From the NCBI RefSeq assembly GCF_963678635.1, contig NW_026971166.1, positions 49,457 to 113,456 of the forward strand: a stretch of DNA of 64,000 bases. Reading direction: 5' to 3'. This document shows, in pieces, positions 63,820 to 64,000 of this stretch (the first letter of the stretch is position 1; every line of letters starts with the position of its first letter). The stretch is from Symsagittifera roscoffensis (Eukaryota; Xenacoelomorpha; Acoela; Convolutidae). Below the pieces are notes generated by a model. The model was not told the origin of the DNA. It was given only the letters and a program-made list of their open reading frames with translations, and searched no databases. A program made the position numbers and the translations under genes.

Positions 63820-64000
63820 TTCATATTTGTGTCCCAGTGAAGAAACCTCTTCTTTTGATGCCATGCTGTACCAGCGCATCTCCACTGGTTTGCCCAGAAG
63901 ATTCTGGTACTCCCTGAACTCGTCAGTATCCTTGGGCGAAGTCCAGTTGACCAAGTTGTTCTTCCAAACACACGTCTCATCCACTGCCTTAAACATAGTC
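63820..64000 (-). CDS. DEG/ENaC sodium channel, upstream exon (partial)
   Basis: Open reading on the minus strand runs from the window edge (MFKAVDETCVWKNNLVNWTS) to GAA/GTGAGT at 63820. The encoded part (WTSPKDTDEFREYQNLL, PVEMRWYSMASKEE, LGHKYE) is the extracellular knuckle/palm-side region of the channel just before the middle exon. TM1 and the N-terminus lie outside the window. Another possible donor, GGTAAAGG at 63800, would not keep frame as well with the next exon. Confidence 0.85.

Noticed and set aside
1-64000. CRISPR arrays, rRNA or bacterial operon signals
   Set aside because: No regular spacer-repeat pattern and no rRNA-like stretches were seen; the sequence is eukaryotic.

Overview
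This is an AT-rich invertebrate animal (bilaterian) nuclear contig dominated by mobile elements. Only two pieces of ordinary host genes are visible: the 3' exons of a DEG/ENaC sodium-channel gene on the minus strand (59363-64000, running off the right edge) and one orphan 3' exon of a CAP/SCP-domain secreted protein (58368-58633). Spliceosomal introns with GT/AG ends, several LTR-retroelement families and a Maverick/Polinton fit an invertebrate. Nothing seen fixes the phylum.

Layout. 1-16.1 kb: one very large, broken retroelement on the minus strand. Read from right to left it has two 5' ORFs, gag with a CCHC knuckle, protease, RT, RNase H, integrase, an env-like region with a membrane anchor, and an extra 3' ORF. 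Two 302-bp inverted-repeat arms sit between pol and env. 16.1-19.9 kb: leader and intergenic DNA with short repeats. 19.9-26.9 kb: a second, plus-strand Ty3/Gypsy-type element bounded by diverged ~330-bp direct repeats (LTRs), with gag, PR, RT, RH and IN all decayed. 28.7-31.5 kb: a BEL/Pao integrase remnant inside nested inverted repeats. 32.2-33.58 kb: a degenerate minisatellite built on TTGACCTATGTTTC.

33585-57908: a structurally complete Maverick/Polinton (24.3 kb). Its terminal inverted repeats start with AG and are flanked by a perfect 6-bp target duplication, CCTATG. It inserted into the minisatellite, which resumes at 57909. The minus-strand cluster runs, in transcription order, membrane protein - packaging ATPase - conserved Polinton small proteins - integrase - penton-like minor capsid - basic pVI/pX-like protein - major capsid protein - adenain-like protease. 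A second set of small minus-strand ORFs lies at 46.2-49.2 kb. A plus-strand ORF and the protein-primed DNA polymerase B (51988-57357) point the other way, towards the right TIR. Two internal tandem duplications enlarge the element. Duplication A (~2.36 kb) carries flanking minisatellite plus the left TIR, protease and MCP tail. Duplication B (2.9 and 3.3 kb) carries the MCP N-terminus to integrase segment. The polymerase gene contains a ~590-bp near-perfect palindrome inside a 909-bp segment with GT...AG ends whose removal restores the reading frame.

Coding status. Almost every element ORF carries stops or frameshifts. Many frameshifts fall in homopolymer runs, so some may be sequencing errors, but several in-frame stops and substitutions at catalytic residues indicate real decay. 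Some lesions are shared by both copies of duplication B and so predate it.
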